NCBI GenBank assembly: GCA_029688825.1
Contig: JARUKX010000008.1
Coordinates: 1-64,000 of the forward strand
From: Haloarculaceae archaeon H-GB1-1
GTDB lineage: Archaea > Halobacteriota > Halobacteria > Halobacteriales > Haloarculaceae
DNA: 64,000 nt
Reading direction: 5' to 3'
In this document: piece after piece, positions 39,151 through 48,281 of the stretch
How the letters are laid out: every line of letters starts with the position of its first letter
Position numbering within the stretch: the stretch's first letter is position 1
The notes under the pieces: generated by a model
What the model was told of the DNA's origin: nothing
The model's input: only the letters and a program-made list of their open reading frames with translations
Database searches by the model: none
Program-made: the position numbers and the translations under genes

Positions 39151-39171
39151 GGTGCGCGCTCTGCGCGCACC
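39151..39171. other. Perfect 9-bp hairpin downstream of dnaJ
   Basis: GGTGCGCGC-TCT-GCGCGCACC is a perfect stem with a 3-nt loop, 18 bp beyond the dnaJ stop on its minus strand. It may stabilise the transcript end. Confidence 0.5.
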
Positions 39172-39179
39172 CGAGTCGG

Positions 39180-39184
39180 AAAAA
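39180..39184 (-). terminator. T-tract terminator of dnaJ
   Basis: Five T residues on the minus strand, 4 nt past the dnaJ stop, followed by the perfect hairpin; a reasonable transcript end. Confidence 0.4.
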
Positions 39185-39188
39185 GTGG

Positions 39189-40331
39189 TCAGAGTGAGTT
39201 CTTCAGCTTGTCGAAGAAGCCGTCTTCGACATCGATCTCCTCGCCGCCTGCAGCGGCGAACTGCTGGAGTGCCTCGCGTTGCTCGTCGTTGAGGTCCTGT
39301 GGGGTGACGACCTGCACTTCGACGTAGAGGTCACCGTTGCCGCGGCGGCGGAGTCGTGGCATGCCCTTCCCCTTGAGACGGAAGGTCTCTCCGCTCTGGG
39401 TGCCGTCGGGAATCTCGAACTCGGCAGCGCCGTCGAGCGTCGGGACCTCGACGGTGTCGCCGAAGACGGCCTGCGGGAAGGAGATGGCCAGTCGGTGGCG
39501 GAGGTCGTCGCCCTCGCGCTCGAAGTCGGGGTGGTCGCGGACGGAGATCTCGATGAGGAGGTCGCCGTTGGGGGCACCGCGCTCGCCGGGCGCGCCCTCG
39601 CGCTCCATGCGGATGGACTGGCCGTCGCGGATGCCGGCGGGAATCTCGACCTGGAGCGTGGCCTCGTTCTGAACCGTGCCGTTGCCGCGGCAGGTGCCGC
39701 AGGTCTCCTCGTAGAGGGTTCCCTCGCCTTCACAGCGACGGCAGGTCTGAGTCTGCTGGACGCGACCCATCGGCGTCTGCTGGACGCGCGTGGTCTGGCC
39801 CTGGCCGTTACATTCTGGGCAGGTCTCCGAGTCGGAGTCGGCGGGGTGGCCGCGACCGTCGCAGTCGGGACACGTCTCCGGTCGCGTAACGGTCAGTTGT
39901 TGCTCGACGCCCTCGAAGGCGTCTTCGAGGTCGATGGTCAGCGACGTTTTGAGGTCCTGGCCCTGCCGGGGACGGTTGCGGCCGCGGCCGCCGCCGAAGA
40001 ACTCGTCGAAGATGTCGGACATGTTGAAGCCGCCACCCATGCCGCCCATGCCACCCATCCCGCCGGCACCGCCGGGGCCCTGGCCGTCGAAGCCGCCGCG
40101 TTTCTCGGCCTGCTCGAAGCGCTCGTGGCCCATCTGGTCGTAGGCCTGGCGCTTCTCCTCGTCAGTCAGGATCTCTTTCGCCTTCTTGACCTTCTTGAAC
40201 TTCTCCTCGGCATTCGGGTCGTCGCTTACGTCGGGGTGATACTCGCGCGTCTTCTCCCGGTATGCCTCGTTGATTTCCTCCTCGCTGGCGTCCCGGGATA
40301 CGCCGAGTACGTCGTAGAAGTCCTCGCTCAT
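39189..40331 (-). CDS. dnaJ: Molecular chaperone DnaJ (Hsp40)
   Basis: A 380-residue co-chaperone that stimulates DnaK ATPase. The J domain is residues 1-70, with the helix II/III HPD motif in EYHPDVSDD. A Gly-rich linker follows (GGAGGMGGMGGMGGG), then four CxxCxGxG zinc repeats: CPDCDGRG, CPECNGQG, CRRCEGEG and CGTCRGNG (about residues 144-215). The C-terminal peptide-binding domain completes a full-length type I DnaJ. Start MSEDFYDVLGV at 40331 is family-conserved; the ORF continues 18 codons upstream. dnaK and grpE are not adjacent, so it is uncoupled from its partners here. Confidence 0.97.
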   Translation of the reverse strand: MSEDFYDVLGVSRDASEEEINEAYREKTREYHPDVSDDPNAEEKFKKVKKAKEILTDEEKRQAYDQMGHERFEQAEKRGGFDGQGPGGAGGMGGMGGMGGGFNMSDIFDEFFGGGRGRNRPRQGQDLKTSLTIDLEDAFEGVEQQLTVTRPETCPDCDGRGHPADSDSETCPECNGQGQTTRVQQTPMGRVQQTQTCRRCEGEGTLYEETCGTCRGNGTVQNEATLQVEIPAGIRDGQSIRMEREGAPGERGAPNGDLLIEISVRDHPDFEREGDDLRHRLAISFPQAVFGDTVEVPTLDGAAEFEIPDGTQSGETFRLKGKGMPRLRRRGNGDLYVEVQVVTPQDLNDEQREALQQFAAAGGEEIDVEDGFFDKLKNSL

Positions 40332-40452
40332 TCGTTGAACCGTTGTAGACGGTTGAGACACTTGAAAAGAACGGGTTCGGTTCAACGGACTGCGACGAGC
40401 CCGTCGAGGCCGGCACGTACGGCTTTATGCACCCGACGTGAACGCATCGGAC

Positions 40453-42213
40453 ATGGCGACCGACGACAGATTCGTCGAAGCTGCCGACCTGGAGTCGCTC
40501 CGCGATGAAGGCCGGACGCTGGTCTCCGAAGGCGGCCGACACATCGCGCTGTTCCACCACGAAGACGAGGTCTACGCCGTCGACAACCGCTGCCCGCACA
40601 TGGGGTTCCCGCTCAGCGACGGGACCGTGGACGAAGGGGTACTCACCTGTCACTGGCATCACGCGCGGTTCGAACTCTCCTGTGGCGACACGTTCGACCC
40701 GTGGGCCGACGACGTGCAGACGTTCCCCGTCGAGGTCCGCGACGGGATGGTGTACGTCGATCCCGACCCCGAACCGGACGTCCCGCCGGAGACCCACTGG
40801 CGGAACAGGCTCGCCGACGGGCTCCAGGAGGACATCCCGCTCGTGATGGCGAAGGCGATCATCGGGCTCGACGCGGCGGGCGTCGACTACTCGGTTCCGC
40901 TGGGGACCGTCGTCGACTTCGGAACGACGTACCGGCGCGCCGGCTGGGGGTCGGGACTGACCATCGCGACTGCGATGGCGAACGTACTCGACGACTTCGA
41001 CGCCGCGGACCGCCGACGCGCGCTGTTCACCGGAGCGCGCCACGTCGCCGACGACTGTGCGGGCGAACCGCCGCGATTCCCGCAGCACCCGCTCTCGACG
41101 ACGAGCGTCTCGAAGGACCGGCTGAAGAAGTGGCTCCGCGACGCCGTCGAGGTACGTGATTCGGACGCTGCCGAACGGACGCTCCGGGCAGCGGTCGCCC
41201 ACCTCGACGCGGCGGACGTGGCAGAACTGCTCGTCGCGGCAGCCACGGACTCCATCTTCCTCGATACGGGCCACACCTTCGACTTCCTCAACAAGGCCTT
41301 CGAGGTCCTGGACCACGTCGGCGCGTCCGAACGTGAGGAGTCTGACCCCGACCGCATGGCGGACGTGCTGGCCTCGACGGTCGAGTCGCTCACCGACGCG
41401 ACCCGGAGCGAGGAACTCTCCTCGTGGCGTCAGCCCATCGACCTCGCCGCGCTCCGGTTCGCGTTCGAAGATGATCTACCCGACCTGCGTGCGAACGGGG
41501 ACGCCGACTCGTGGGACCGACCCGAGGACTTCGTCGAGACACTGCTCTCTGACGACCCCCACGATATCGACGACGCGATTCGGTCGGCCGTGCGCGACGG
41601 AGCCACGCCGGCAGACCTCGCGACGCCCGTCACGACCGCGGCGATGCGCCGCGTCGTGCAGTTCTCGACCGCCAACGAGTTCAGCGACTGGAACACGGTT
41701 CATCACACGTTCACGTACGCCAACGCCGTCGAGGAGATGGCTCGCAGGACGGACGCCGACGAGCTGTATCGCGCGGTCTACGACGGCGCGATGCGCGTGT
41801 ACCTGAATCGGTTCCTCAACATGCCCTCGGCGCCGATTCCGGAGCCCTCGGAGACGGACCGCGACCCCGAGACGATACGGGCGGCGCTGCTGGAGACGTT
41901 CGACGTCGAGGGCGAGGTCGACCGCGCGACGAAACTGGCTGGCGAGTACCTCGACGCCGGCGGGGACCCAGCGGCACTGAAGGAGTCGCTCGGCCACGCA
42001 CTGCTACGCGAGGACGCCGGCTTCCACACGCTCCAGGCCGTCGAAGCGGGATTCAGGCAGTTCGACCGGTCCGACTCGGAGACGCGACGGCGACTCGCCG
42101 TCCTCGCACCGACTCGGTACATGGCCGCGCACTTCCCGACCCGGCGCGAGAACGAGCAGACGTTCACCATCGCTGCGCGCCTCCACCGCGGCGAGCGGAT
42201 TCACGAGAACTAA
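40453..42213 (+). CDS. Rieske iron-sulphur protein fused to a large helical domain
   Basis: A 586-residue protein. The N-terminal Rieske domain (residues 1-100) has both ligand boxes, CPHMGFP and CHWHHARFEL, giving the two-Cys two-His [2Fe-2S] site. Residues 110-586 are all-helical and unlike ring-hydroxylating oxygenases; they contain recurrent His-aromatic patterns GHTFDFLNKAFE (about 275-286) and HHTFTYANAVEE (about 418-429). A distant likeness to questin-oxidase-type helical domains is possible. The start could be a GTG at 40438. Function unknown; an electron-transfer-fed oxidase is a reasonable guess. Confidence 0.85.
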   Translation: MATDDRFVEAADLESLRDEGRTLVSEGGRHIALFHHEDEVYAVDNRCPHMGFPLSDGTVDEGVLTCHWHHARFELSCGDTFDPWADDVQTFPVEVRDGMVYVDPDPEPDVPPETHWRNRLADGLQEDIPLVMAKAIIGLDAAGVDYSVPLGTVVDFGTTYRRAGWGSGLTIATAMANVLDDFDAADRRRALFTGARHVADDCAGEPPRFPQHPLSTTSVSKDRLKKWLRDAVEVRDSDAAERTLRAAVAHLDAADVAELLVAAATDSIFLDTGHTFDFLNKAFEVLDHVGASEREESDPDRMADVLASTVESLTDATRSEELSSWRQPIDLAALRFAFEDDLPDLRANGDADSWDRPEDFVETLLSDDPHDIDDAIRSAVRDGATPADLATPVTTAAMRRVVQFSTANEFSDWNTVHHTFTYANAVEEMARRTDADELYRAVYDGAMRVYLNRFLNMPSAPIPEPSETDRDPETIRAALLETFDVEGEVDRATKLAGEYLDAGGDPAALKESLGHALLREDAGFHTLQAVEAGFRQFDRSDSETRRRLAVLAPTRYMAAHFPTRRENEQTFTIAARLHRGERIHEN

Positions 42214-42239
42214 GTGCCGGCCACTGCTGCTCTCACTCC

Positions 42240-42374
42240 ATGCCCTCGGCACGAACTCACGACAGCGCCGACGGTCGAACCAGGGCCGCCGTCGACGTCG
42301 AGCGACTGGTGATGTGGCTCGTCGCCCTCGCCACCGTGGGGTTCGTCGTCTGGTCGTACGTCACCTACGCCTAG
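42240..42374 (+). CDS. 44-residue single-TM micro-protein
   Basis: A short frame (MPSARTHDSADGRTRAAV at the N-terminus) whose second half is one hydrophobic helix (MWLVALATVGFVVWSYVTYA). It begins 26 bp after the Rieske stop on the same strand and could form its membrane partner. Too short for most gene finders; confidence rests on composition and position only. Confidence 0.5.
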   Translation: MPSARTHDSADGRTRAAVDVERLVMWLVALATVGFVVWSYVTYA

Positions 42375-42441
42375 ACGGGTCCGAGACGGACTGCCACGGT
42401 CCCTGGGGACGCGTCACGAACGTCGCCTCCGAAAAGCAATT

Positions 42442-42448
42442 CTTAAAA
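42442..42448 (+). promoter_or_regulatory. TATA box of rpl11
   Basis: CTTAAAA lies 23-29 nt before the ATG at 42471, giving a leaderless rpl11 transcript separate from the L1-L10-L12 operon, as known for haloarchaea. Confidence 0.55.
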
Positions 42449-42470
42449 CTGCGCCGAAGAACTCACGCAT

Positions 42471-42959
42471 ATGGCTGGAACTATCGAAGTACTCGTTCCC
42501 GGCGGTCAGGCCAACCCAGGCCCGCCGCTCGGCCCGGAACTCGGTCCGACGCCCGTGGACGTACAGGCAGTCGTCGAAGAGATCAACGACCAGACCGCTG
42601 CGTTCGACGGGACGGAAGTCCCCGTCACCGTCGAGTACGACGACGACGGCTCGTTCTCCATCGAGGTCGGCGTCCCGCCGACGGCCGAACTCGTCAAGGA
42701 CGAAGCTGGATTCGACACCGGTAGCGGCGAGCCCCAGGAGGACTTCGTCGCCGACCTCTCCGTCGACCAGGTCAAGCAGATCGCGGCCCAGAAGAAGCCC
42801 GACCTCCTCAGCTACGACCTGAAAAACGCCGCGAAGGAAGTCGTCGGCACCTGTACCTCGCTGGGCGTCACCATCGAGGGCGAGAACCCCCGCGAGTTCA
42901 AAGAGCGGATCGACGCTGGCGAGTACGACGGCGTATTCGCTGAAGAAGCGACAGCGTAG
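42471..42959 (+). CDS. rpl11: Large-subunit ribosomal protein L11
   Basis: A 162-residue protein that binds the GTPase-associated region of 23S rRNA and forms the stalk base with L10/L12. The N-terminal PGGQANPGPPLGPELGPT and the C-terminal rRNA-binding domain (VDQVKQIAAQKKPDLLS, then VVGTCTSLGVTIEG) are diagnostic. It has its own promoter; the other stalk proteins are encoded 2 kb downstream. Confidence 0.98.
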   Translation: MAGTIEVLVPGGQANPGPPLGPELGPTPVDVQAVVEEINDQTAAFDGTEVPVTVEYDDDGSFSIEVGVPPTAELVKDEAGFDTGSGEPQEDFVADLSVDQVKQIAAQKKPDLLSYDLKNAAKEVVGTCTSLGVTIEGENPREFKERIDAGEYDGVFAEEATA

Positions 42960-43031
42960 TCGCTGAGGAAGCGACTGCTCGAAGAACTCGTTCGTCAGAG
43001 CGACACCGGTTCCTCCGGTCGACGAACCGAT

Positions 43032-44665
43032 TCAGACGCTCGTCGCCGCGGATCCCTGGTGGCGCGGATTCGGCAACGCGATGCTGATCGAGGTTCCCGT
43101 TTCGGGGTTCGACCTTACCGAGACGGAGCCGTCGGCGTTGTGGACGAGCCAGTTGACGAGCCAGAGGCCGAGCCCGTTGCCGTGGTGGGTCTGCGACTCC
43201 TGGAACGTCTCCTCCAGTAAGGCTTGCTCAACGGGCGGGAGGCCACGACCGTCGTCTGAGACGGTAATCGTGGTCGCTTCGGCGTCGTGGTCAGACCGAA
43301 CGGTGATGGCGACGTTCGGGTCGTCGTTGTGGACGAGCGCGTTCCGAACGAGTTCCTCGACCACGAACGCGACCGCGCCCAGGCGGTGTCTGGCAGTTCG
43401 GTCTCGATGTCGGCGTCGGCGAAGGTCGCTTCGAGGTCCTGTATCTGGTCTTCGATGACGGTGACCACGTTCACTGGCTCGGTCGATATCTCGCCGTCGC
43501 CTGCGACCTGCTCGTAGAGCGTCTGCGCGTGCTCACTCGTGTGGATGAGCTTGCTCGCAGTCACGCGAATCTGTCTGAGTTCGCTTCGAACGTCGTCGTC
43601 GAGTCCGTCGCGGTCGAGGAGGCTGTTCGCGTGGCCCATGACGACGTTGATGTCGTTTCTGAGGTTGTGGCGGAGGACGCGGTTGAGGACCCGGAGCTGG
43701 GAGTCGCGCTGTTGGAGAGTGCGCGCGAGGCTGTCGAACTCATCCCCGATGCGCCGCCACTCGTCGATGCCGCCGAGGTCGAGTCGGGCGTCGTACTCGC
43801 GAGCTGCCAGCCGCTGTAGCCCGGCGAGGAGGCGGTCGACCTTCTGAACCGTCGTCCGAGAGAGCCAGATGCCGAGAAAGCCGATCGCGCCGACGGTCAC
43901 GACGAGCGCTCCCGACTGAATCGCCGATGCGCGGCGTAACTGCTGCATGGCCGTCGCTCTCGGCTCGGCGACCGTCACCGTCCACCCCGTCGACGGAATC
44001 GTCGACTGGCGTCGCAGAAGCGTCTCCGAGGTCAGGGGCTCTCCGTAGAGCGTCTCGTTGCCCGCGACGACGGCCATGGACTGTTCGGGTTCCAGAAGGG
44101 TGCGTGACGAGTTGAAGAAAGACTGGCTCGTCAGGTGGAAGGCACCGTTCAGCGTCCCAACGACGGTCCCGTTCCGTCTGATTGGTGCGCTGATGGTCAC
44201 GATGTAGTTGCCACTGTCGGCCTGGAACGGCTGGCTGATGTACACTGCGCCGGCGAGTGCCCGCTGGACGTAGGTTCGGTCGGCGAAGTCCCGCCCCTCT
44301 ATCTGTCGACGCCGTTCGTCGCTCAGGTTGGTCGAGACGAGCGCGACCATCGTTCCGTTCGCAGCGACCACGGATGCACCGTCGAAGGACGTGTGCTCGA
44401 CGAGCGTCTCTAGGGCGCGCCGCTGAGCCGGCGTGTCGTGCCGACCGACTCCCGGCGTCTCCGACCAGAGCGTGATGGTCGTACGCTTGTCTTCGAGCCG
44501 GTTATCGAGGTCTTTGGCGACCGATTCCGCCTCGATCTCCAGCCGCTGAGATTCCTGTTCGGTGACGTCTTCCTTGTGCAGTTGGTACCCGGTGTAGACC
44601 GTGCCCGCGAGCACCAGTCCGACGATGACCACGACGCCGAACAACAGCGTTCGCAGGCGCATCAC
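43032..44665 (-). pseudogene. Sensor histidine kinase with double-Cache domain, frameshifted
   Basis: A kinase spread over two minus-strand frames. The N-terminal part (44665 down to about 43380) has a TM helix, an extracellular Cache domain (GTMVALVSTNLSDERRRQ, then YISQPFQADSGNYIVTIS), a second TM, and the H-box VLRHNLRNDINVVMGH. At about codon 428 the frame is lost. The HATPase continues in another frame (EELVRNALVHNDD, then GRGLPPVEQ, GNGLGLWLVNWLV, ending at 43032). One missing G in the GGG run at 43378-43380 (CCC on the plus strand) would restore a continuous gene. This may be a true lesion or a sequencing error. Confidence 0.8.
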
Positions 44666-44918
44666 TGAACGAAATTTCCCCCGTATTGCATTAAACGATG
44701 GGGGTGGGACGTCGGCCGCGTGCCGGCGGTCTCCCGGCTCGCAGGCGGTATCCGCTTCGTCGATGGCCGCCGTGGTTGATTCGACTGTCCGCGCCGCTCG
44801 CGCTCGCTCGAACGCCTTCGACGGGTTTAAGTTTCACATCCTATTCGGTTCAACCGAGACAGGCATCGCCTGTTTCACTGACCCGTAGCAGCCGTATGGC
44901 GTACTACGGAGGTGAACA
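44666..44918. promoter_or_regulatory. Promoter and leader of the L1-L10-L12 operon
   Basis: 253 bp with a TATA element TTTAAG at 44826-44831. If transcription begins near 44855, a leader of about 64 nt results. It can fold ACAGGC-ATC-GCCTGT (44859-44873) and CCGTA-N8-TACGG (44892-44909), the latter touching the Shine-Dalgarno GGAGGTGA at 44908-44915. In halophiles the L1 operon leader carries an L1-binding mimic of 23S rRNA, and these folds are candidates for it. Confidence 0.55.
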
Positions 44919-45551
44919 ATGGCAGATCAGGAAATAGAGAACGCAGTATCTCGCGCACTCGAGGACGCACCCGAGCGGAACTTCCGCGAAACGGTCGACC
45001 TCGCGATCAACCTGCGCGACCTAGACCTCAACGACCCATCGAATCGTGTCGACGACGAGGTCGTCCTTCCGGAAGGAACCGGACAGGAGACCAAGATCGT
45101 CGTGTTCGCGGAGGGCGAGACCGCCCTGCGCGCCGAGGACGTCGCCGACGACGTGCTCAGTATGGACGAAATCGCAGACCTCGAAGACGGTGAGGCGAAG
45201 GACCTCGCCGACGAGACGGACTTCTTCATCGCCGAGACGGATCTGATGCAGTCCATCGCCGGACAGCTCGGTACCGTCCTCGGTCCGCGCGGCAAGATGC
45301 CGACGCCGCTCGACCCGGACGACGACGTCGTCGAAGTCGTCAACCGGATGAAGAACACGGTGCAGGTTCGCTCCGGCGACCGCCGCACCTTCCACACTCG
45401 CGTTGGCGCCCAGGACATGTCCGCCAGCGAGATCGCGGACAACATCGACGTCATCCTTCGTCGGCTTCACGCCGACCTCGAGAAGGGCCCGCTCAACATC
45501 GACTCCGTCTACGTGAAGACGACGATGGGCCCGTCCGTGGAGGTGGCCTAA
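44919..45551 (+). CDS. rpl1: Large-subunit ribosomal protein L1
   Basis: A 210-residue protein that binds the L1 stalk of 23S rRNA and often represses its own operon by binding the mRNA leader. The family signature [18 protein letters not shown] is near residues 118-135, and [14 protein letters not shown] ends the protein. A strong Shine-Dalgarno GGAGGTGA precedes the start, unlike the leaderless genes around it, which fits translational control. First gene of rpl1-rpl10-rpl12. Confidence 0.98.
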   Translation: MADQEIENAVSRALEDAPERNFRETVDLAINLRDLDLNDPSNRVDDEVVLPEGTGQETKIVVFAEGETALRAEDVADDVLSMDEIADLEDGEAKDLADETDFFIAETDLMQSIAGQLGTVLGPRGKMPTPLDPDDDVVEVVNRMKNTVQVRSGDRRTFHTRVGAQDMSASEIADNIDVILRRLHADLEKGPLNIDSVYVKTTMGPSVEVA

Positions 45552-45552
45552 C

Positions 45553-46587
45553 ATGAGCGCCGAACAACGAAAGACCGAGACCATTCCGGAGTGGAAGCAG
45601 GCGGAAGTCGACGAAGTCGTCTCGTTCCTCGACTCCTACGAGAGCGTGGGCGTCGTCGACATCACCGGCATTCCGAGCCGACAGCTCCAGGACATGCGCC
45701 GGGACCTGCACGGCTCCGCCGAACTGCGCGTCAGCCGCAACACGCTGCTGCAGCGCGCGCTCGATCAGGTCGACGACGGACTCGAAGACCTGAACGAGTT
45801 CATCAGCGGACAGGTCGGGCTCATCGGCACAAACGAGAACCCCTTCGGGCTGTACAAACAGCTCGAAGCCTCGAAGACGCCGGCCCCGATCAACGCCGGC
45901 GAAGTCGCCCCGAACGACATCGTCATCCCCGAGGGCGACACCGGAATCGATCCGGGTCCGTTCGTCGGTGAACTCCAGACCGTCGGTGCGAACGCTCGCA
46001 TCCAGGACGGCTCCATCCAGGTGCTCGAAGACTCCACCGTCCTCGACGCTGGCGAAGTCGTCTCCGACGACCTCTCGAACGTCCTGAGCGAACTCGGCAT
46101 CGAGCCGAAGGAAGTCGGACTGGACCTCCGCGGCGTGTTCGCCGACGGCGTCCTGTTCGAACCCGAGGAACTCGAACTGGACGTCGAGGAGTACCGCGGG
46201 GACATCCAGGCCGCTGCCGCACGTGCCCGGAACCTCTCGCTCAACGCCGTCTACCCGACGGCCCAGACCGCGTCCAGCCTGCTCGCGAAAGGTCGCGGCG
46301 AGGCGAAGAGCCTCGCACTGCAGGGCGCAATCGAGAGTCCGGAAACGATGGGCGACCTCGTCAGCAAGGCCGACGGCCAGGTCCGTGCGCTCGCCGCACA
46401 GATCGACGACGACGAGGCACTCCCTGAGGAACTGCGAGGCGTCGAAGCGGCGACGCCCGAAACCGACGAATCGACCGACGAAGACACCGAAGACGTCGAG
46501 GAAGAAGCCGACGAAGAGGCTGATGCCGAAGCCGAAGAAGACGACGATGACGACGACGCAGGCGACGCCCTCGGCGCGATGTTCTAA
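45553..46587 (+). CDS. rpl10: Large-subunit ribosomal protein L10 (P0)
   Basis: A 344-residue stalk base protein. The rRNA-binding N-terminal region ([20 protein letters not shown]), the archaeal insertion ([16 protein letters not shown]) and the long C-terminal helix for L12 dimers are present. The tail is strongly acidic (SEQ of Glu/Asp with [14 protein letters not shown]), the usual GTPase-factor-binding end. One base separates it from the rpl1 stop. Confidence 0.97.
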   Translation: MSAEQRKTETIPEWKQAEVDEVVSFLDSYESVGVVDITGIPSRQLQDMRRDLHGSAELRVSRNTLLQRALDQVDDGLEDLNEFISGQVGLIGTNENPFGLYKQLEASKTPAPINAGEVAPNDIVIPEGDTGIDPGPFVGELQTVGANARIQDGSIQVLEDSTVLDAGEVVSDDLSNVLSELGIEPKEVGLDLRGVFADGVLFEPEELELDVEEYRGDIQAAAARARNLSLNAVYPTAQTASSLLAKGRGEAKSLALQGAIESPETMGDLVSKADGQVRALAAQIDDDEALPEELRGVEAATPETDESTDEDTEDVEEEADEEADAEAEEDDDDDDAGDALGAMF

Positions 46588-46605
46588 CAACACACTCACA
46601 GAACC

Positions 46606-46950
46606 ATGGAATACGTTTACGCAGCACTCATCCTGAACGAAACGGGCGCAGAGATCAACGAAGACAACCTCACGGACGTGCTCGAGTCCGCCGGTGCCGA
46701 CGTGGAAGAATCCCGCGTCAAGGCGCTCATCGCGGCGCTCGAAGACGTCGACATCGACGAGGCCGTCGAAGAGGCCGCTGCCGTGCCCGCCGCGGGCGCA
46801 AGCGCCGGTGCCGCCGCGGGCGGCGCCGAGGCCGACGAGGCCGACGAGGAAGCCGAGGAAGAGGAAGAAGCGGAAGCCGAAGACGAAGGCGACGACGACG
46901 ACGAAGAGGACGACGCATCCGGCGAAGGCCTCGGCGAACTGTTCGGTTAA
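46606..46950 (+). CDS. rpl12: Large-subunit ribosomal protein L12 (P1)
   Basis: A 114-residue stalk protein. The N-terminal dimerisation domain ([19 protein letters not shown]) leads to an Ala/Gly hinge (about residues 62-76) and a very acidic end closing in GLGELFG, which recruits translation factors. Last gene of the operon, 18 bp after rpl10. Confidence 0.98.
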   Translation: MEYVYAALILNETGAEINEDNLTDVLESAGADVEESRVKALIAALEDVDIDEAVEEAAAVPAAGASAGAAAGGAEADEADEEAEEEEEAEAEDEGDDDDEEDDASGEGLGELFG

Positions 46951-47051
46951 CTCCCGGACGAACCTTCTCTCATTTATCGACCCGCCAGCAGCGGCAGCCC
47001 TCGCGGGCCGAGGCGAGCCTTTAGATAGGATGGCGAGGCCACTCCGGTGCG

Positions 47052-48281
47052 ATGGAGTTTGGTCTCCGGCCGGTCGTCCGGCCACAGCTCTCGCTGACGC
47101 TCGCGGGGTTCGTCCTCGGCGGGGTCCTGCTGGGAACGTGTAGCGGGCTGTGTCCCGGGTTGCACGCCAATACGTTCGCGCTGTTGCTGGCCGGGCTCGC
47201 CTCGTCGCTCCCCGGTCCGCCGGCATACGTCGGGGTGGCGATTCTTGCGGCGGGGACGGTCCACACGTTCCTCGACGTCGTGCCGGCGCTCGCGCTCGGC
47301 GTGCCGGATGCGGCGATGGCCCCGACGGCGTTACCGGGGCATCGACTCGTGCTGGCGGGGCGCGGTCACGAGGCGCTGCGACTCTCTGCGTTGGGGAGCG
47401 GCGCTGCCCTGCTTGCAGCGGTTCCGCTCGCCGTCCCAGTGACGGCACTGATGCGCCTGCTGGTTCCGGTCGTCGAGGCGCACCTCTCTGTCGTGATGGC
47501 CGGGGTAGTGGCGTTGCTGGTCGCCACGGAGCGCGACGCGGTCGCGGCGATTGGAGCGGTTCTCGCGGTCGCTGCGAGCGGACTGCTGGGCGTTCTGACG
47601 CTCGACCTCCCGACGAACGGACTGGTGGCCGTCGGGGGAACACTCACGCCGCTGTTCTCGGGACTGTTCGGTGCCCCGGTGTTGCTGGACGCCCTCGACG
47701 GGTCGGGCATCCCACCGCAGGACGACGCGGTGGTGACGACGCCGAGGCGGAGCCTCCTCCGCCTGGCGCTTACCGGGACGTGTTCGGGGGCGATAGTGAG
47801 CTACGTTCCGGGTATCTCCAGTGCAATCGCGGCGACCGCCGCGCTGACCGTCTCGCCGTCGGGCGGGCCGCGTCGATTCCTGATCACGACGAGCGCGGTC
47901 AACACCGCGACGGCGGTGTTCGCGCTCTTCTCGCTGGTGTCGCTCGGCGCTCCCCACACTGGCGTCACCGTGGCGCTCGATTCGCTCTCGGGACGCCCGC
48001 CGCTCGCGTGGCTCCTGGTGAGCGTTCTCGGTGCGGGTACCGTCGGAGCGGTACTGGTCCCGACGGTGGGCGACAGGTACCTTCGCGTCGTCGGGCGAGC
48101 GGACAACGACAGGCTGTCGATAGCGGTTCTCGCCGGTCTCATCGCGCTTTCGTGGGTCGTCGCGGGACCGACGGGCGTGGGTATCTTCGCCGCGGCGACG
48201 CTGGTCGGGCACGTTCCACAGCGGTTCGGTGCCCGGCGGTCGTCGCTGATGGGCGTGTTGCTGGTCCCGCTGGCCCTCTAG
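47052..48281 (+). CDS. TctA-like multi-spanning permease (DUF112-type)
   Basis: A 409-residue membrane protein with about 10-11 helices. The Gly-rich hairpin GVLLGTCSGLCPGLHANTFALLL (about residues 24-45) and its inverted counterpart TGTCSGAIVSYVPGISSAIAATAAL (about 235-259) are the two duplicated signature loops of the tripartite tricarboxylate transporter TctA family. There is no TctB or TctC gene nearby, so it may work alone, as haloarchaeal members do. The stop overlaps the corA stop by 4 nt. Confidence 0.85.
   Translation: MEFGLRPVVRPQLSLTLAGFVLGGVLLGTCSGLCPGLHANTFALLLAGLASSLPGPPAYVGVAILAAGTVHTFLDVVPALALGVPDAAMAPTALPGHRLVLAGRGHEALRLSALGSGAALLAAVPLAVPVTALMRLLVPVVEAHLSVVMAGVVALLVATERDAVAAIGAVLAVAASGLLGVLTLDLPTNGLVAVGGTLTPLFSGLFGAPVLLDALDGSGIPPQDDAVVTTPRRSLLRLALTGTCSGAIVSYVPGISSAIAATAALTVSPSGGPRRFLITTSAVNTATAVFALFSLVSLGAPHTGVTVALDSLSGRPPLAWLLVSVLGAGTVGAVLVPTVGDRYLRVVGRADNDRLSIAVLAGLIALSWVVAGPTGVGIFAAATLVGHVPQRFGARRSSLMGVLLVPLAL

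Larger units (their letters stand above)
38892..39188. other. GC-rich intergenic region without a gene
   Basis: 297 bp between the methyltransferase start and the dnaJ stop. It holds an imperfect GC-rich repeat (38971-39074) and two strong hairpins near dnaJ. No open frame here has convincing protein features, and no RNA gene is recognisable. Confidence 0.6.

Noticed and set aside
44841-44875. tRNA-like arms with GGTTCAA before rpl1
   Set aside because: Only one T-loop-like piece is present; no cloverleaf, anticodon arm or acceptor pairing can be drawn.
45493-47643. Open frame of 716 codons on the minus strand across the ribosomal protein operon
   Set aside because: It is antisense to rpl10, rpl12 and part of the TctA-like gene; the coding signal is clearly on the plus strand.
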